DNA of 64,000 nucleotides from VFZN01 sp963709325 (GCA_963709325.1 CAVPVV010000003.1:4154001-4218000), one strand, 5' to 3'; positions 1 through 9,314 are shown, numbered from the stretch's first letter. Made by a program: numbers and translations. The notes: a model not told the origin generated them from the letters alone.

Positions 1-70
1 CCGACACCGCCATGCTCGCAAAAATCACGACCGCCACGAATCCTGCCATTGCTATCCGTGTCCGTCGCAT
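1..70 (-). CDS. N-terminus of an exported protein, cut by the window edge
   Basis: A minus-strand ATG at 68-70 opens a frame that runs to the window edge (23 codons). It reads MRRTRIAMAGFVAVVIFASM followed by AVS, a typical signal peptide: a basic n-region and a hydrophobic core. A purine-rich stretch (gggagg) lies about 5-10 nt upstream of the ATG, and a TGTAGACT sequence about 20 nt upstream could be a -10 element. Nothing of the mature protein is visible, so no function can be given. The call rests on signal-peptide shape and ribosome-binding-site position only. Confidence 0.5.
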   Translation of the reverse strand, partial: MRRTRIAMAGFVAVVIFASMAVS

Positions 71-206
71 GGGGCCTCCCGATCGGCTGGAGTCTACACC
101 TGGCTTGCGCCCCCCGGAAGGGCCCGCGACGGTTCCGGAGCCGCCGATGGTCAGCCAGGCCCCGTGTTCACGATCGATTCGGGCGAAGGCCCACTGCCTC
201 GAAGTG

Positions 207-2693
207 TCAGCCCAGCGGCGGCCCAGGCGGGAGCGGGAAGCGGGACCGCGGCCGTCCGCCCCACGAAGGCATCGCGCTCTTGGGCGCGTGCTCCTTCGGG
301 TTCTCCAGGTAGTGTGCGATGTCCCGCTCGGCCTGGCGGTAGTGCGCGTCGGTTATCGGGTTGTCATCCTTACGGTCCTTCAACGACTGCCCGAGCTTCG
401 CGATCTGGTCGAGCGCATAGGCGCGCGCATCGGGCGATGTCTCCTCGCTGCCGCCGAGGATCATCATCGAGTCGAGGGCGACTCGCTCGCTGACGCGGCG
501 CAGCGAGCGCATCCGCGGATCACTGTCGCGCGGTGCTGCCCAGGTGTGGGTCAGGATTGCGTTCATCACCTCCGGGAGCGACAGCGCGTTGGCCTGACGA
601 TCCGCGAAGGCGACCAGGCGGGCGGCGCGGGCCGGCGCGAGCAGCGGCTCGATAATCATCGCGGACAGGATACGGGCCGCGCGCAGGTGATCGAAGGCAT
701 AGTCGCTGGCCATGTCCTCGAGATTGGTGTTCGGGTCCGGCGTGAGCTGTGCGAGCAGCGTCTCGGGAATCGCCATGTTGGCCGGTTCGATCGCCTCCAT
801 CAGCAGCCCGAGCACGTCGCGCTGCATCGCGGCCGGCACGATCTCGGTCGGCGGCAGCGACTCACCCTTGACGACAATGTTGTGGTACATGCCGCCGACG
901 TAGCCGAGGCCCGACTCGATCGCCCAGCGGTGGTGCAGGTAGGTCATCCAGAGCCGGACGTCGCGGAGCGCGCCGATCGGCTCGCCCGGCTTCAGGATGT
1001 CCGGCCCGTACTGGGCCAGCATGATCTTGCGCGCCGCCATCGTCTCGCGCAGGTTCTCGGTCGGTGTGGCGCGGTCGTCGTACCAGACCCAGCGCGGGTC
1101 GGTGGACGGCACGTAGAGGATGCCCTTGGCTCGCATCTCCGCGATGATCGCGTTGAGGCCGGCCGCTTCCTTCTCCGCCGGCAACTCGGTGTACGCGTAG
1201 CGGGTCATGAACGCGTCGTAAGCGCCGGTGGAGAGCTCGAACGCCTCGCTCAGATCGAGGCGGCCCTGCGTGACCTTGACCCGCGGCGTCGGATACTCCA
1301 TTGCCGAGGCGCGGTCGTTGATGCTCGACGCGAAGTTGTGGCCGAAGCCCATCACGTGCCCGAGCTCGTGGGTGGTCAGCAGCGTCTGGCGGCGGAGCGC
1401 CAGCTCGCGCTGCGCTTCGGGCACGCCAGTCACCGACTGCGAGGCGAGCGCCAGCACTTCTTCCGGTACCGGCAGCACCATGCCGCAGTCGTCGAAGCCG
1501 TGATCGTCGCCGCGGGTGCCGGTCGTCGGCGTATACGCCTCGAAGTAGTTGCCGATGGTGCGGATCCGGTGCGAGTCCATGCGCGTCTTCGAGCCGAGGA
1601 TCTCGCCGGTCCGCGGATCGCGGTAGGTGCCGCCGCTCGAGAAGCCGCGCTCGTCGCGGTTGATCCAGAGGATCCACGCGTAGCGGATGTCCATCGGGTC
1701 CATGTCCGGTGTCGGATCCTTGACCTGGACCGCGTTGCGGAAGCCGGCCGCTTCGAATGCCTTGTTCCAGGCGAGCGCACCGGCTTTCATCGCGCCGCGG
1801 ATCGGCTCGGGAATCGCCGCGTCGAGGTAGAAGACGATCGGTTTCTTCGGCTCGCTCATCGGTGCGCTCGGGTTCTGCTTCTCGAGCCGCCACCGCGTGA
1901 CCCATTCCACCTCGGTGCTCTCGTTGATCGGCTGCGCGTAGTCGCGGAAGTTGATCGAGCTGACGCCAATCCGCGGATCCGCCCGGCGCGGCGTGTAGCC
2001 GGTCGGCGCGCGGAGGAACGAGTGGTGAATCCGCATCGTGAACGACATTGGATTCGGCGTCACGTTCTGGATCAGCCGGCCGGGAGCGTCGGCCGCAAAG
2101 GTGACGATGGTTTCGATCTCGGTGTTGTCGGGGAAGGCCTTCATCCGCGCCGGGTAGAAGCCGCTGCGGGCCTGGTCGAAGCGGAACGTGCCCTGGTTGG
2201 CGCGGCGCATGTCGCCGACCACGTCAGCGGCATCGCGCATGAACAGGGATGAGGCGTCCACCAGCACGCGCCCGGCCTCGTCGGCCTCGACCGGCAGCGC
2301 CGCCAGCACCGACGAGGGGAAGGAGTCGCGCACGTTCTCGACCAGCGGGGGCTGGCCGCCGACCGCCCGGTAGCGGAGGTTCTGCTCGACGACGAGGACG
2401 CGCGGCCCGGAGCGCTGGAAGTGGATCACGCTCGAGTTCATGATCCCGCGGTCGAACGACATCTCGACCGAGCCGCCGCCGCTGGCCGCGGAGACGTAAT
2501 AGAGAACGTCCTCGTTGAAGACCGGGATCTCCATCAGCACGCGGCCGCGCGCCTCGTCCCAGTAGAAGGGCACGAAGCCGTCGGCGCGCTGAAGCCCGCC
2601 GGTCCGGTCGGCCAGCCGAGCGGCTGGCGGCTGCTGGGCGAACGCCTGAGTCGAGCTCAGGGCCAGGGCGAGCAGAAGTGCAAGACGCAACAT
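207..2693 (-). CDS. Secreted zinc-dependent metalloprotease (DUF5117/DUF4953 type)
   Basis: 828 residues. The N-terminus (MLRLALLLALALSSTQAFAQ) is a Sec signal peptide. The catalytic zinc motif HELGHVMGFGH lies near residues 439-449, an extended HExxHxxGxxH of the metzincin class. The region before it (residues about 40-400) fits the DUF5117 propeptide-like part and the region after it the DUF4953 part of a family common in Acidobacteriota and Bacteroidota. The enzyme probably degrades peptides in the periplasm or outside the cell; the substrate is unknown. The start is supported by a ggaggg purine run about 8 nt upstream. Its 5' leader contains a 106-bp interspersed element (2720-2825). The C-terminus is Pro/Gly/Arg-rich and looks disordered. 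Confidence 0.9.
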   Translation of the reverse strand: MLRLALLLALALSSTQAFAQQPPAARLADRTGGLQRADGFVPFYWDEARGRVLMEIPVFNEDVLYYVSAASGGGSVEMSFDRGIMNSSVIHFQRSGPRVLVVEQNLRYRAVGGQPPLVENVRDSFPSSVLAALPVEADEAGRVLVDASSLFMRDAADVVGDMRRANQGTFRFDQARSGFYPARMKAFPDNTEIETIVTFAADAPGRLIQNVTPNPMSFTMRIHHSFLRAPTGYTPRRADPRIGVSSINFRDYAQPINESTEVEWVTRWRLEKQNPSAPMSEPKKPIVFYLDAAIPEPIRGAMKAGALAWNKAFEAAGFRNAVQVKDPTPDMDPMDIRYAWILWINRDERGFSSGGTYRDPRTGEILGSKTRMDSHRIRTIGNYFEAYTPTTGTRGDDHGFDDCGMVLPVPEEVLALASQSVTGVPEAQRELALRRQTLLTTHELGHVMGFGHNFASSINDRASAMEYPTPRVKVTQGRLDLSEAFELSTGAYDAFMTRYAYTELPAEKEAAGLNAIIAEMRAKGILYVPSTDPRWVWYDDRATPTENLRETMAARKIMLAQYGPDILKPGEPIGALRDVRLWMTYLHHRWAIESGLGYVGGMYHNIVVKGESLPPTEIVPAAMQRDVLGLLMEAIEPANMAIPETLLAQLTPDPNTNLEDMASDYAFDHLRAARILSAMIIEPLLAPARAARLVAFADRQANALSLPEVMNAILTHTWAAPRDSDPRMRSLRRVSERVALDSMMILGGSEETSPDARAYALDQIAKLGQSLKDRKDDNPITDAHYRQAERDIAHYLENPKEHAPKSAMPSWGGRPRSRFPLPPGPPLG

Positions 2694-2719
2694 GGTGTCA
2701 TCTCCCTCCAGAGGAGACC

Positions 2720-2825
2720 ACTAGTGGAGCGTATCCACGCTGGCCTAGGGCCGGGCATCGCGCTCGGGGAGCAGTTGTCGGCCGTTCCGACGGAACGGCC
2801 GCCTCGCAAATCGCGCATCGTCCCA
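2720..2825. repeat. 106-bp interspersed structured element, copy 1
   Basis: This stretch matches 26853-26958 at the same total length. Identical blocks are actagtggagcgtatc, gctcggggagca and ggccgttcc-N-acggaacggcc. The last is a perfect 9-bp hairpin stem with a 3-nt loop. The middle 26 nt differ between copies, but here contain their own hairpin (GGCC-tag-GGCC). The element sits in the leader of the metalloprotease gene, on whose strand it would be transcribed. It could be a REP-like element or a structured RNA; the sequence does not decide between them. Confidence 0.7.
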
Positions 2826-2972
2826 ATGTCGCGCCTCGGCTCACTCTGGTGCGGCGCGATTGTAGCCCGCCACCGCGGCAGGAGCCAGATCGCGAAGGAC
2901 GTCGGTACGGAAAACGGGCCGGCTCGCCCGCATCCGCGCGGGGAGAACCGGCCCTGCCGGCAGGCGGCCTGA

Positions 2973-3149
2973 TCAGGATGCCGGGTCTTTCTGCCTTGTC
3001 TTGACGATGCCGCCCATCAGGCCGATGCCGACGATGACCAGCGCGCCGGCGATGATCCACGACTGGCTGACGCCAAGGCGCGTCGCGCCGTAGGCCAGCC
3101 CGGCGACGACGAGCAGCGTGCCGATCAGGTAGATGACCAGGTTTGTCAT
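2973..3149 (-). CDS. Small two-helix membrane protein, unknown function
   Basis: 58 residues, starting MTNLVIYLIGTLLVVAGLAY. There are two predicted transmembrane helices (residues about 4-20 and 29-47) joined by a short polar loop (GATRLGVSQS), and a basic C-terminal tail (KTRQKDPAS). The start is set by a ggagcgggagg ribosome-binding region 9-15 nt upstream; a longer in-frame start at 3209 would place 20 charged residues before the first helix and lacks such a site. It probably sits in the inner membrane. It resembles small DUF3185-like or general hydrophobic proteins, but I cannot assign a family. It is divergent from the M28 peptidase gene at 3281. Confidence 0.65.
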   Translation of the reverse strand: MTNLVIYLIGTLLVVAGLAYGATRLGVSQSWIIAGALVIVGIGLMGGIVKTRQKDPAS

Positions 3150-3280
3150 CGCTGCCGTTCCTCCCGCTCCAGTTCGTGCAAACCGACTGCCATGGCCGGC
3201 GCCACGCACCAGTCGGAGGGTCGGCCCCCGCGCAACCGACGGCCGAGGTATCCTCTCGGGCCTAACCGGAGAGGAGGCTT

Positions 3281-4930
3281 ATGCGCCTGAAGGCAGCACT
3301 TGTCGCCAGCGGTCTCGTCCTCGCGCTCGCCTCGATCGTCAGATCGCAGGACGCAGTGGACCTCGGCGTGGTCGATCGCATCAAGGCAGAGGCGTTCGGG
3401 CGGTCCGAGGTAATGGACCACCTGCACTATCTGACCGACGTGCACGGTCCCCGGCTCACCGGGTCTGCGGGCTTCGAGGAAGCGGCCAAGTGGACCACCG
3501 GCCGACTGGCGCAGTTCGGGCTCAGCAACATTCACATCGAACGATGGCCGTTCGGTCGCCGCTGGTCGGCCGACCAGTATTCGCTGGAGCTGCTCGAGCC
3601 GCATTACATGCGTCTTGCCGCCGTGCCCCTGGCCTGGAGTGATTCGACCAGCGGCGCCGTCTCCGGCGAGCCGCTGCTCGCACCCTTCGAATCGTCATTC
3701 ATCCGCGGGCCGCGCCGGATGTCGCAGGACTTCGACGCGTACCGCCGCAAGTGGACCGGCAAGCTGCGCGGCCGGATCGTTCTCTTCACGCCGGTGCAAC
3801 GGGTCGCGCCTCGCGAAGAGGCGCTGTTCAAGCGCCGGTCCGAGGCCGACCTCGCAAAGCTGGCTACCGCTCCCGAGCCAGCCAGAATGCTGCGCGCGAC
3901 GCGCCTCGACGATCTCGAGTGGCCGGAGTCGGAATCGGAGCTCGACGCGCTCTTCAACGGCATGTCATCCGATCTGCTCGATCAGCTGTTCGATCGGTTG
4001 GACGCGATGACCGCCGAGCGCAGCAGGTTCCTGCGCGACGAGGGTGTCGCCGCTGTGCTGCAGTCCGACGGGCGCGCCCGCGAGGGACTCCTCGCCGGCG
4101 AAGCCGCCGGGTCCTACCACGCGCGCGATCCGCTGGCTCCGCCGACGCTCGTCGTCACCGCCGAGCACTACAACCGGCTGATCCGGCTCGTCGAAGGGAA
4201 GACGCCGCCGCGGATTCGCGTCGAGGTGAAGACGACCGCGTCAGCGGCCGACGTCGAGGGCGGCAACATCGTCGCGGAGATTCCCGGGACAGGGAAGCCT
4301 GACGAGGTTGTGATGATTGGTGCGCACTTCGATTCGTGGCACAGCGGAACCGGCGCGACCGACAACGGGGCGGGCAGCGCCGTCATGATCGAGGTGATGC
4401 GGGTGTTGAAGGCGCTCAACCTGCGGATGGAACGTACTGTCCGACTCGCCCTCTGGGGCGGCGAGGAACAAGGCCTTCTCGGCTCACTGGAGTACGTGAA
4501 GGCGCACTTCGCGGACCCGAAGACGATGGCGCTCAAGCCGGAATATGCAAAGCTGTCGGGCTATTTCAATCTCGACAACGGCAGCGGCCGGATTCGCGGC
4601 GTCTACCTCCAGGAGCACGACGCGATGCGTCCGCTCTTCGAACAGTGGCTCGCGCCGTTCCATGACTTGGGAGTGACGACCATCAGCATCCACAACACCG
4701 GCGGCACGGATCACCTGTCGTTCGCGCGCGTCGGGTTGCCCGGTTTTCAATTCATCCAGGACCAGTTGGCGTACGGAACCGTCACCCACCACACGTCCGC
4801 GGACACCTACGACGAGGCCATCCCGGCGGACCTGATGCAGGCCTCCGCGGTGATTGCCACAGTCGTCTACGAGACGGCGAACCGGCCCGATCGTCTCCCG
4901 CGCCGGGAGCCGCCGCACCCGGCAAAGTAG
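3281..4930 (+). CDS. Secreted M28-family aminopeptidase
   Basis: 549 residues with an N-terminal signal peptide (MRLKAALVASGLVLALASIV). The C-terminal half carries the two-zinc M28 site: His in GAHFDSWHSG (about 348), the bridging Asp in ATDNGAG (about 360), the catalytic Glu-Glu in GGEEQG (about 393), Asp in FNLDNGSG (about 430) and His in GGTDHLSF (about 476). Residues about 100-300 probably include a PA-like insert. It releases N-terminal residues from peptides in the periplasm or outside. The start has a gagaggagg ribosome-binding site 4-12 nt upstream. It heads a same-strand run with an M20 peptidase and an EEP protein, suggesting peptide or organic nutrient scavenging. The stop codon lies at the edge of an aaggcag heptad array. 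Confidence 0.92.
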   Translation: MRLKAALVASGLVLALASIVRSQDAVDLGVVDRIKAEAFGRSEVMDHLHYLTDVHGPRLTGSAGFEEAAKWTTGRLAQFGLSNIHIERWPFGRRWSADQYSLELLEPHYMRLAAVPLAWSDSTSGAVSGEPLLAPFESSFIRGPRRMSQDFDAYRRKWTGKLRGRIVLFTPVQRVAPREEALFKRRSEADLAKLATAPEPARMLRATRLDDLEWPESESELDALFNGMSSDLLDQLFDRLDAMTAERSRFLRDEGVAAVLQSDGRAREGLLAGEAAGSYHARDPLAPPTLVVTAEHYNRLIRLVEGKTPPRIRVEVKTTASAADVEGGNIVAEIPGTGKPDEVVMIGAHFDSWHSGTGATDNGAGSAVMIEVMRVLKALNLRMERTVRLALWGGEEQGLLGSLEYVKAHFADPKTMALKPEYAKLSGYFNLDNGSGRIRGVYLQEHDAMRPLFEQWLAPFHDLGVTTISIHNTGGTDHLSFARVGLPGFQFIQDQLAYGTVTHHTSADTYDEAIPADLMQASAVIATVVYETANRPDRLPRREPPHPAK

Positions 4931-4993
4931 GCAGGAAACAAAAAGGCAAAAGGCAAAAGGCAAAAGGCAGAAGGCAGAAGGCGGAAGGCAGAC
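4928..4993 (+). repeat. Heptad tandem array, aaggcaa/aaggcag family
   Basis: After the M28 stop codon, about seven 7-bp units of the form aaggcaa, aaggcag and aaggcgg run in tandem, starting within 10 nt of the stop. The same unit family recurs at 43918-43957 (same orientation) and 45331-45386 (opposite orientation). The array ends 17 nt before the -10 box of the next gene. Confidence 0.85.
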
Positions 4994-5009
4994 ACGCCGG
5001 CTCGCCGTC

Positions 5010-5015
5010 TATAAT
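5010..5015 (+). promoter_or_regulatory. Consensus -10 box (TATAAT) just upstream of the M20 gene
   Basis: A perfect TATAAT ends 9 nt before the M20 start codon. Transcription would begin about 7 nt downstream of it, leaving a leader of only about 3 nt, so the transcript is probably leaderless. No clear -35 box is visible; the -35 position falls at the end of the heptad array. Confidence 0.6.
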
Positions 5016-5024
5016 CCGCTCGAC

Positions 5025-6449
5025 ATGAAGACCTCGGGCGTGCTCTGGATCAGCCGCTGTACGATCGCGTTAGCGCTTTCCGCGGTGGCGTTCGCGCAGC
5101 GCGCAAGTCAACCGGATTGGAAAGCGGTCGAGCCGGAGGCGCTACGCCACTATCAGTCGCTCATCCAGTTCGATACGAGCGCGAGCGAGCGCAAGGAGGC
5201 CGAGTACCTCAAAGAGGTGCTCGATCAGAACGGCATCCCGGCGCAGATTCTGTTCAAGGATCCCGAGCGGCCGAACGTGCTCGCGCGGCTGAAGGGCTCC
5301 GGGAAGAAGCGGCCACTCCTGCTGCTCGGCCATCTCGATACCGTCACGGTCGACGCGTCGAAATGGAAATACCCGCCGTTCAGCGCGACGCGTGACGGCG
5401 GGTATGTCTACGGCCGCGGCGCCATCGACGACAAGGACAACCTGAGCGGCGCGCTGATGGCGATGCTGCTCCTGAAGCGGCTGAACGTGCCGCTCGATCG
5501 CGACGTCATCCTTCTCGCCGAATCGGGCGAGGAGGGCGCGTCGAACCTCGGCATCGGCTACATGATGGCCGAGCATTATCCCGAGATCGAGCCCGAGTAC
5601 TGCATCGCCGAGGGCGGCGACACCATCCGCGAGCGCGGCGAGGTCCGTTACGCGACTCTGCAGGTCACCGAGAAAGTGGTGCGCGGCGTCGAGTTGACGG
5701 CAACGGGCATTTCCGGCCACGGCTCGGTGCCGCTCAAGTCCAACCCGATTGGACATCTCGGCAACGCGGTCGGCCGTTTCATCACCTGGCAGCCCGAGGT
5801 CCGGATCGACGAGACCATCGGCACCTACTTTCGACGGCTCGCGATGCTGGCCACGCCAGAACAGGCGAAGTACTACCGCGACGTCCTCTCCCCGGATCCG
5901 AAAGTGGCCGGCGCCGCTGCCGACTGGCTGTTCGAGCACGAGCCGCGTCACGCGTCGATGGTCCGCACCTCGGTATCGCCGAACATCTTCACCGGCGGTT
6001 ATCGCTCCAACGTGATTCCGTCCGAGGCCAAGGCCCGCCTCGACGTGCGGATGGTCCCTGGCGAGGATGCCGATAAGCTCCTCGAGCAGATCCGCAAGGC
6101 CATCGACGATCCGGCCGTCACCGTCCAGTTTGCCGGCGGTGGCGGCGGCACCCGTCCGGCGATCCCATCAACGCGTGCCGATTCGGAGCTGTTCAAAACG
6201 GTCGAGGCCGCGGTCACCGCTGTCTACAACGTGCCGACGCTGCCATCGATGAGCACGTATGCCACCGATATGTGGCCGCTCCGGGCGAAAGGCGCGCAGT
6301 GCGTCGGCATCGGCTCGGCGGTCGACATCGAGGACCAGACGAAGGGGTTCGGGATGCACAGCGATCAGGAGCGCCTGCTCGAGAGCGAGCTGTACCGCTT
6401 CGTGCGCCTCAACTGGGAGATCGTCAGCGAGCTGGCGCGGGCCCGCTGA
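5025..6449 (+). CDS. Secreted M20-family metallopeptidase
   Basis: 474 residues starting MKTSGVLWISRCTIALALSA, a signal peptide. M20 metal-site motifs are present: GHLDTV (about 102-107), the bridging Asp in GRGAIDDKDN (about 131-140), the catalytic Glu-Glu in ESGEEG (about 167) and a C-terminal His in GMHSDQE (about 445). The dimerisation (lid) domain lies at about 225-380. The family hydrolyses amide bonds of peptides or acylated amino acids; the exact substrate is not visible. The start is fixed by the signal peptide and the -10 box 10-15 nt upstream. It follows the M28 peptidase gene and precedes the EEP gene by 31 nt. Confidence 0.92.
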   Translation: MKTSGVLWISRCTIALALSAVAFAQRASQPDWKAVEPEALRHYQSLIQFDTSASERKEAEYLKEVLDQNGIPAQILFKDPERPNVLARLKGSGKKRPLLLLGHLDTVTVDASKWKYPPFSATRDGGYVYGRGAIDDKDNLSGALMAMLLLKRLNVPLDRDVILLAESGEEGASNLGIGYMMAEHYPEIEPEYCIAEGGDTIRERGEVRYATLQVTEKVVRGVELTATGISGHGSVPLKSNPIGHLGNAVGRFITWQPEVRIDETIGTYFRRLAMLATPEQAKYYRDVLSPDPKVAGAAADWLFEHEPRHASMVRTSVSPNIFTGGYRSNVIPSEAKARLDVRMVPGEDADKLLEQIRKAIDDPAVTVQFAGGGGGTRPAIPSTRADSELFKTVEAAVTAVYNVPTLPSMSTYATDMWPLRAKGAQCVGIGSAVDIEDQTKGFGMHSDQERLLESELYRFVRLNWEIVSELARAR

Positions 6450-6480
6450 TAGCGGTAGCCAAAATGGATCGAAGGTCCTG

Positions 6481-7323
6481 ATGTCAGTTCGGTTCTGGTG
6501 CGCGTCGCTGGTTGCTCTCGCCACCGCGGCCGGCGGTTATCTCGAGGCCAGCGATCCTCACGAGCACGGCCATTACGGGCCGGCGCGGGTCCGCGTGCTG
6601 ACCTACAACATCCATCACGGCGAGGGGATGGACGGCCGGATCGACCTCGCCCGGCTGGCCGGGGTCCTCAACCGCGCGGCTCCGGATCTGGTGGCGCTGC
6701 AGGAAGTGGATCGCACCACGAAGCGAAGCGGCGGCGTCGATCAGCTCGCCGAGCTCGCGCGGCTCACCGGGCTCACGCCGGCGTTCGGCCGGGCCATCGA
6801 GTTCCAGGGCGGCGGCTACGGTGTCGGCGTGTTGTCCCGGCTGCCGGTCCGGGGGGTGCGGCAGCGTCTGCTGCCGGGATCGCCCGATCGCGAACCGCGC
6901 ACCGCACTCACCGTTGACGTCGATCTGCCGGGCGGCGGCCCACGCGTGCAGTTCACCGCCACGCACCTGGATCAGGGGCGCGAAGCCGCGGACAAGCTCG
7001 CCCAGGCCAGCTATCTCGCCGCCGCGCTGAGCCACAGGAACGATCAGTTGGGCATTCTCGCCGGCGACATGAACACGAGGCCGGAGACCGAGCCGATGCA
7101 GATCCTCGCGCGGCACTGGACCGATACGTTCGCGGATCCGGCGCCCGATGCGAATGGCCGGCCGCGCCGGCGCATCGATTACGTGATGGTGCGCCCAGTC
7201 CAGGCCTGGCGGGTAATCGAGTCGCGCTACATGGACGAGCCGCTGGCCTCCGATCACCAGCCGGTGCTGGTCGTGCTCGAGTGGACGGGCGCGACCGATC
7301 GCGCCGTGCGCGCGGCGCCGTGA
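6481..7323 (+). CDS. Endonuclease/exonuclease/phosphatase family protein, exported
   Basis: 280 residues. An N-terminal hydrophobic stretch (about 5-18) suggests export. EEP-fold motifs are clear: TYNIHHGEG (about 41), LQEVD with the metal-binding Glu (about 74), AGDMNTRP (about 195) and the C-terminal SDHQPV with the catalytic His (about 258). Members cleave phosphodiester or phosphomonoester bonds in nucleic acids, lipids or sugars; no DNA-binding extension is visible, so a secreted phosphodiesterase is the best guess. The gene starts 31 nt after the M20 stop and is probably co-transcribed. It converges with the esterase gene, the stops being 10 nt apart. Confidence 0.85.
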   Translation: MSVRFWCASLVALATAAGGYLEASDPHEHGHYGPARVRVLTYNIHHGEGMDGRIDLARLAGVLNRAAPDLVALQEVDRTTKRSGGVDQLAELARLTGLTPAFGRAIEFQGGGYGVGVLSRLPVRGVRQRLLPGSPDREPRTALTVDVDLPGGGPRVQFTATHLDQGREAADKLAQASYLAAALSHRNDQLGILAGDMNTRPETEPMQILARHWTDTFADPAPDANGRPRRRIDYVMVRPVQAWRVIESRYMDEPLASDHQPVLVVLEWTGATDRAVRAAP

Positions 7324-7333
7324 GCCCAGCGCC

Positions 7334-8062
7334 TCACTCCTTCATGCCGACGAGCCATCGAAACGCTTCCCGTGCGATCTCGGGTGGCGTGCCGTGTCCG
7401 CCGTCGTACTCACGGTAGGTGACGTCGTAGCCCTCGGACTTCAAGGTCTCGGCGTAATGGCGGCCGGTCAGCTCGATCGGCATCTGATGATCGTTGGTCC
7501 CGTGCGAGATGAACACCCGCGGCATTCCCTTGCGGCGGATCGGGTTCATCATGCCGCCCGAGAACACGATGAGGTGATTGAAGATGTCGCCATAGGCGAG
7601 TCCCATCGACAGCGCGTAGCCGGCGCCGTCGGAACGGCCGCCGAGCCCGACGCGAGCGGGATCCACGTTGATCGCGTTCGTCACCTTGCGGTAGGCCGCG
7701 CTGATGAACTTCACGTCGGGATCGAAGCCGGGCGCCGCCTGGCCCCAGGTGAGCGCGCGCGACTCCGGCGCGATCACGACGACGCCGAACTCCTCGGCGA
7801 GGGCGAAGGTGGACTTCATCTCGTCGGCCCAGCCGGCGAAGCCGTGCAGCATGATCAGCAGCGGTACCGGCGTGGACTCCTTGTAGCTTTTCGGCACGTA
7901 GACCACGCCGTCACGCCCGTCGTTGGAGATCCCGAGCCGGCTCTCCCCAAACGGCGGCGCGCCGGGCGCAGCTGGCTGCGCCGCCTGTGCGTGCATGACA
8001 TCACCGTGCAGCCAGGCGGCCGCGCTCGCCGCGCCCAGCAGGAGGAATCCGCGCCGGTTCAT
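7334..8062 (-). CDS. Tat-exported alpha/beta hydrolase (dienelactone hydrolase/esterase-like)
   Basis: 242 residues. The N-terminus (MNRRGFLLLGAASAAAW) is a twin-arginine-type signal. The alpha/beta-hydrolase triad is visible: Ser144 in the nucleophile elbow GGRSDG, Asp191 in HGTNDHQM and His223 in DGGHG. The oxyanion region is LIMLHGFAG (about 69-77). The length and motifs fit the phospholipase/carboxylesterase or PHB-depolymerase-like group. It likely acts in the periplasm on ester substrates. It lies 22 nt downstream of the VOC gene on the same strand and is probably co-transcribed with it. Confidence 0.85.
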   Translation of the reverse strand: MNRRGFLLLGAASAAAWLHGDVMHAQAAQPAAPGAPPFGESRLGISNDGRDGVVYVPKSYKESTPVPLLIMLHGFAGWADEMKSTFALAEEFGVVVIAPESRALTWGQAAPGFDPDVKFISAAYRKVTNAINVDPARVGLGGRSDGAGYALSMGLAYGDIFNHLIVFSGGMMNPIRRKGMPRVFISHGTNDHQMPIELTGRHYAETLKSEGYDVTYREYDGGHGTPPEIAREAFRWLVGMKE

Positions 8063-8084
8063 GTCGACTGTCCGAGCGCTCCGG

Positions 8085-9191
8085 CTACGAGCTGCGGTTC
8101 GACTTCGTCGTCGCGCTGATCTGCAGGTCGAACCCGTTGGGAGTCGTCGTGTGGTAGCTCTTGTACGGAGCGGTGTGGATGTCGCCGCGGCCGCCGGTGT
8201 CCTCGCGCGCGTTCAGCCCGCGCTTGGTGAGCTCGGCCTTCACTTCATCGGGATCGAACGAGGTGATGCCGAACGAGATGTGGCCGATCGATGCTCGCCG
8301 CGGGGCGTTGGCCGGGGCCGTGCCACCGCGGAAGTTCCGGCGGATGATGACGTCGCCGATGTCGCCGATCTGGCACTGGTTCTGGCTGCCTTCATCCTGC
8401 CCCGGCTTCCAGCCGAGCAGAGCCGAGTAGAACGCGACCGTCTCCTTGTAGTTCGAGACCTCGAACGAGATGTGATCGAGCCACACCGTCTTCCATGAGG
8501 TCGACGCGAACGGCGCCGGCGACGACGTCTTGGCGCTGGCTGGCCCCTGCCGCCGGTTCTTGCGGTTGCCGTTGCTGATCTGCAGGTCGAAGCCGTCGGG
8601 ATCCTTCACGTGGAAGCTCTGGAAGTCGCCGCGGTTGTCGGCGACCGGCGACAGCCCGCGCTTCTTGAGCTCGGCCTCAACCGCTTTCGCGTCCCAGGGA
8701 TCGATGCCCCAGCAGAAGCCGTCGATCGCCGCGCTGCGCGGGGCGCGCGGTCCGCCCTGCCCGCCGCCAGGACCGCCGTTGGCGCCGGCCGCGGCCGGTG
8801 GCGGCGCCGGCGGAGCCGGCGGCGCAACGTATCCGCCACGAATCACGAGGCCGCCCCAGTCCCCGATATCGAGCGTCGCCTGCTTACCGTCGTCGCTGCG
8901 AACCGGCCAGTTCATGAGCGCCTGGTAGAACGCCGCTTCCTTCGCGTAGTCAGCGGCCTGGCAGGAGAAGTGATCGAGCAGCACCGTCTTCCAGCCAGTC
9001 GGCTCGAACGGCAGCTTCGCCGGCGTGGTGTCGCACTCGGGCGTGCCGGCCTTGGCGCCGCCGCACTGGCCCTGCGCGAATGCCGAGGCCGGGCTGAGCG
9101 CGACGGCGACGCCGAGGGCCTGCAGCAACCGCCGGCGAGAGAGGCGGCCGCGATCGAACTCGTTCAGAGAAGTATGAAGGTCGGTGTGCAT
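8085..9191 (-). CDS. Tandem VOC-domain protein with Tat-like signal
   Basis: 368 residues. After a short hydrophilic lead, SRRRLLQALGVAVALSPASA is a Tat-like signal. Two VOC (glyoxalase/bleomycin-resistance) modules follow, both with the block TVWLDHISFEVSNY or TVLLDHFSCQAADY, and both ending in a PDGFDLQIS or PNGFDLQIS strand (about 200 and 360). A linker of Gly, Pro and Ala (about 125-150) separates parts of the first module. VOC proteins bind a metal and act in lyase, dioxygenase or isomerase reactions; the substrate is unknown. The start is supported by a ggaagga site 8 nt upstream; a longer frame to 9257 has none. A single-module relative is at 14570-15097. Confidence 0.85.
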   Translation of the reverse strand: MHTDLHTSLNEFDRGRLSRRRLLQALGVAVALSPASAFAQGQCGGAKAGTPECDTTPAKLPFEPTGWKTVLLDHFSCQAADYAKEAAFYQALMNWPVRSDDGKQATLDIGDWGGLVIRGGYVAPPAPPAPPPAAAGANGGPGGGQGGPRAPRSAAIDGFCWGIDPWDAKAVEAELKKRGLSPVADNRGDFQSFHVKDPDGFDLQISNGNRKNRRQGPASAKTSSPAPFASTSWKTVWLDHISFEVSNYKETVAFYSALLGWKPGQDEGSQNQCQIGDIGDVIIRRNFRGGTAPANAPRRASIGHISFGITSFDPDEVKAELTKRGLNAREDTGGRGDIHTAPYKSYHTTTPNGFDLQISATTKSNRSS

Positions 9192-9314
9192 GTGATCATC
9201 CTTCCGGCAAAAGAGGGCCGAAGTATCGCCCAGCCCCGCGTTCGACACAACTCGCATTCGGCGGCCGCCGGCCGCATAATTGGCGCGGTACCCGTCTTCA
9301 GAAAGAGGTTTTCG

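Noticed and set aside
12..2252. A 746-codon plus-strand open frame opposite the metalloprotease gene
   Set aside because: It is Arg/Val/Leu-rich with no motif, a typical antisense frame in high-GC DNA; the minus-strand frame has a signal peptide and a zinc motif.
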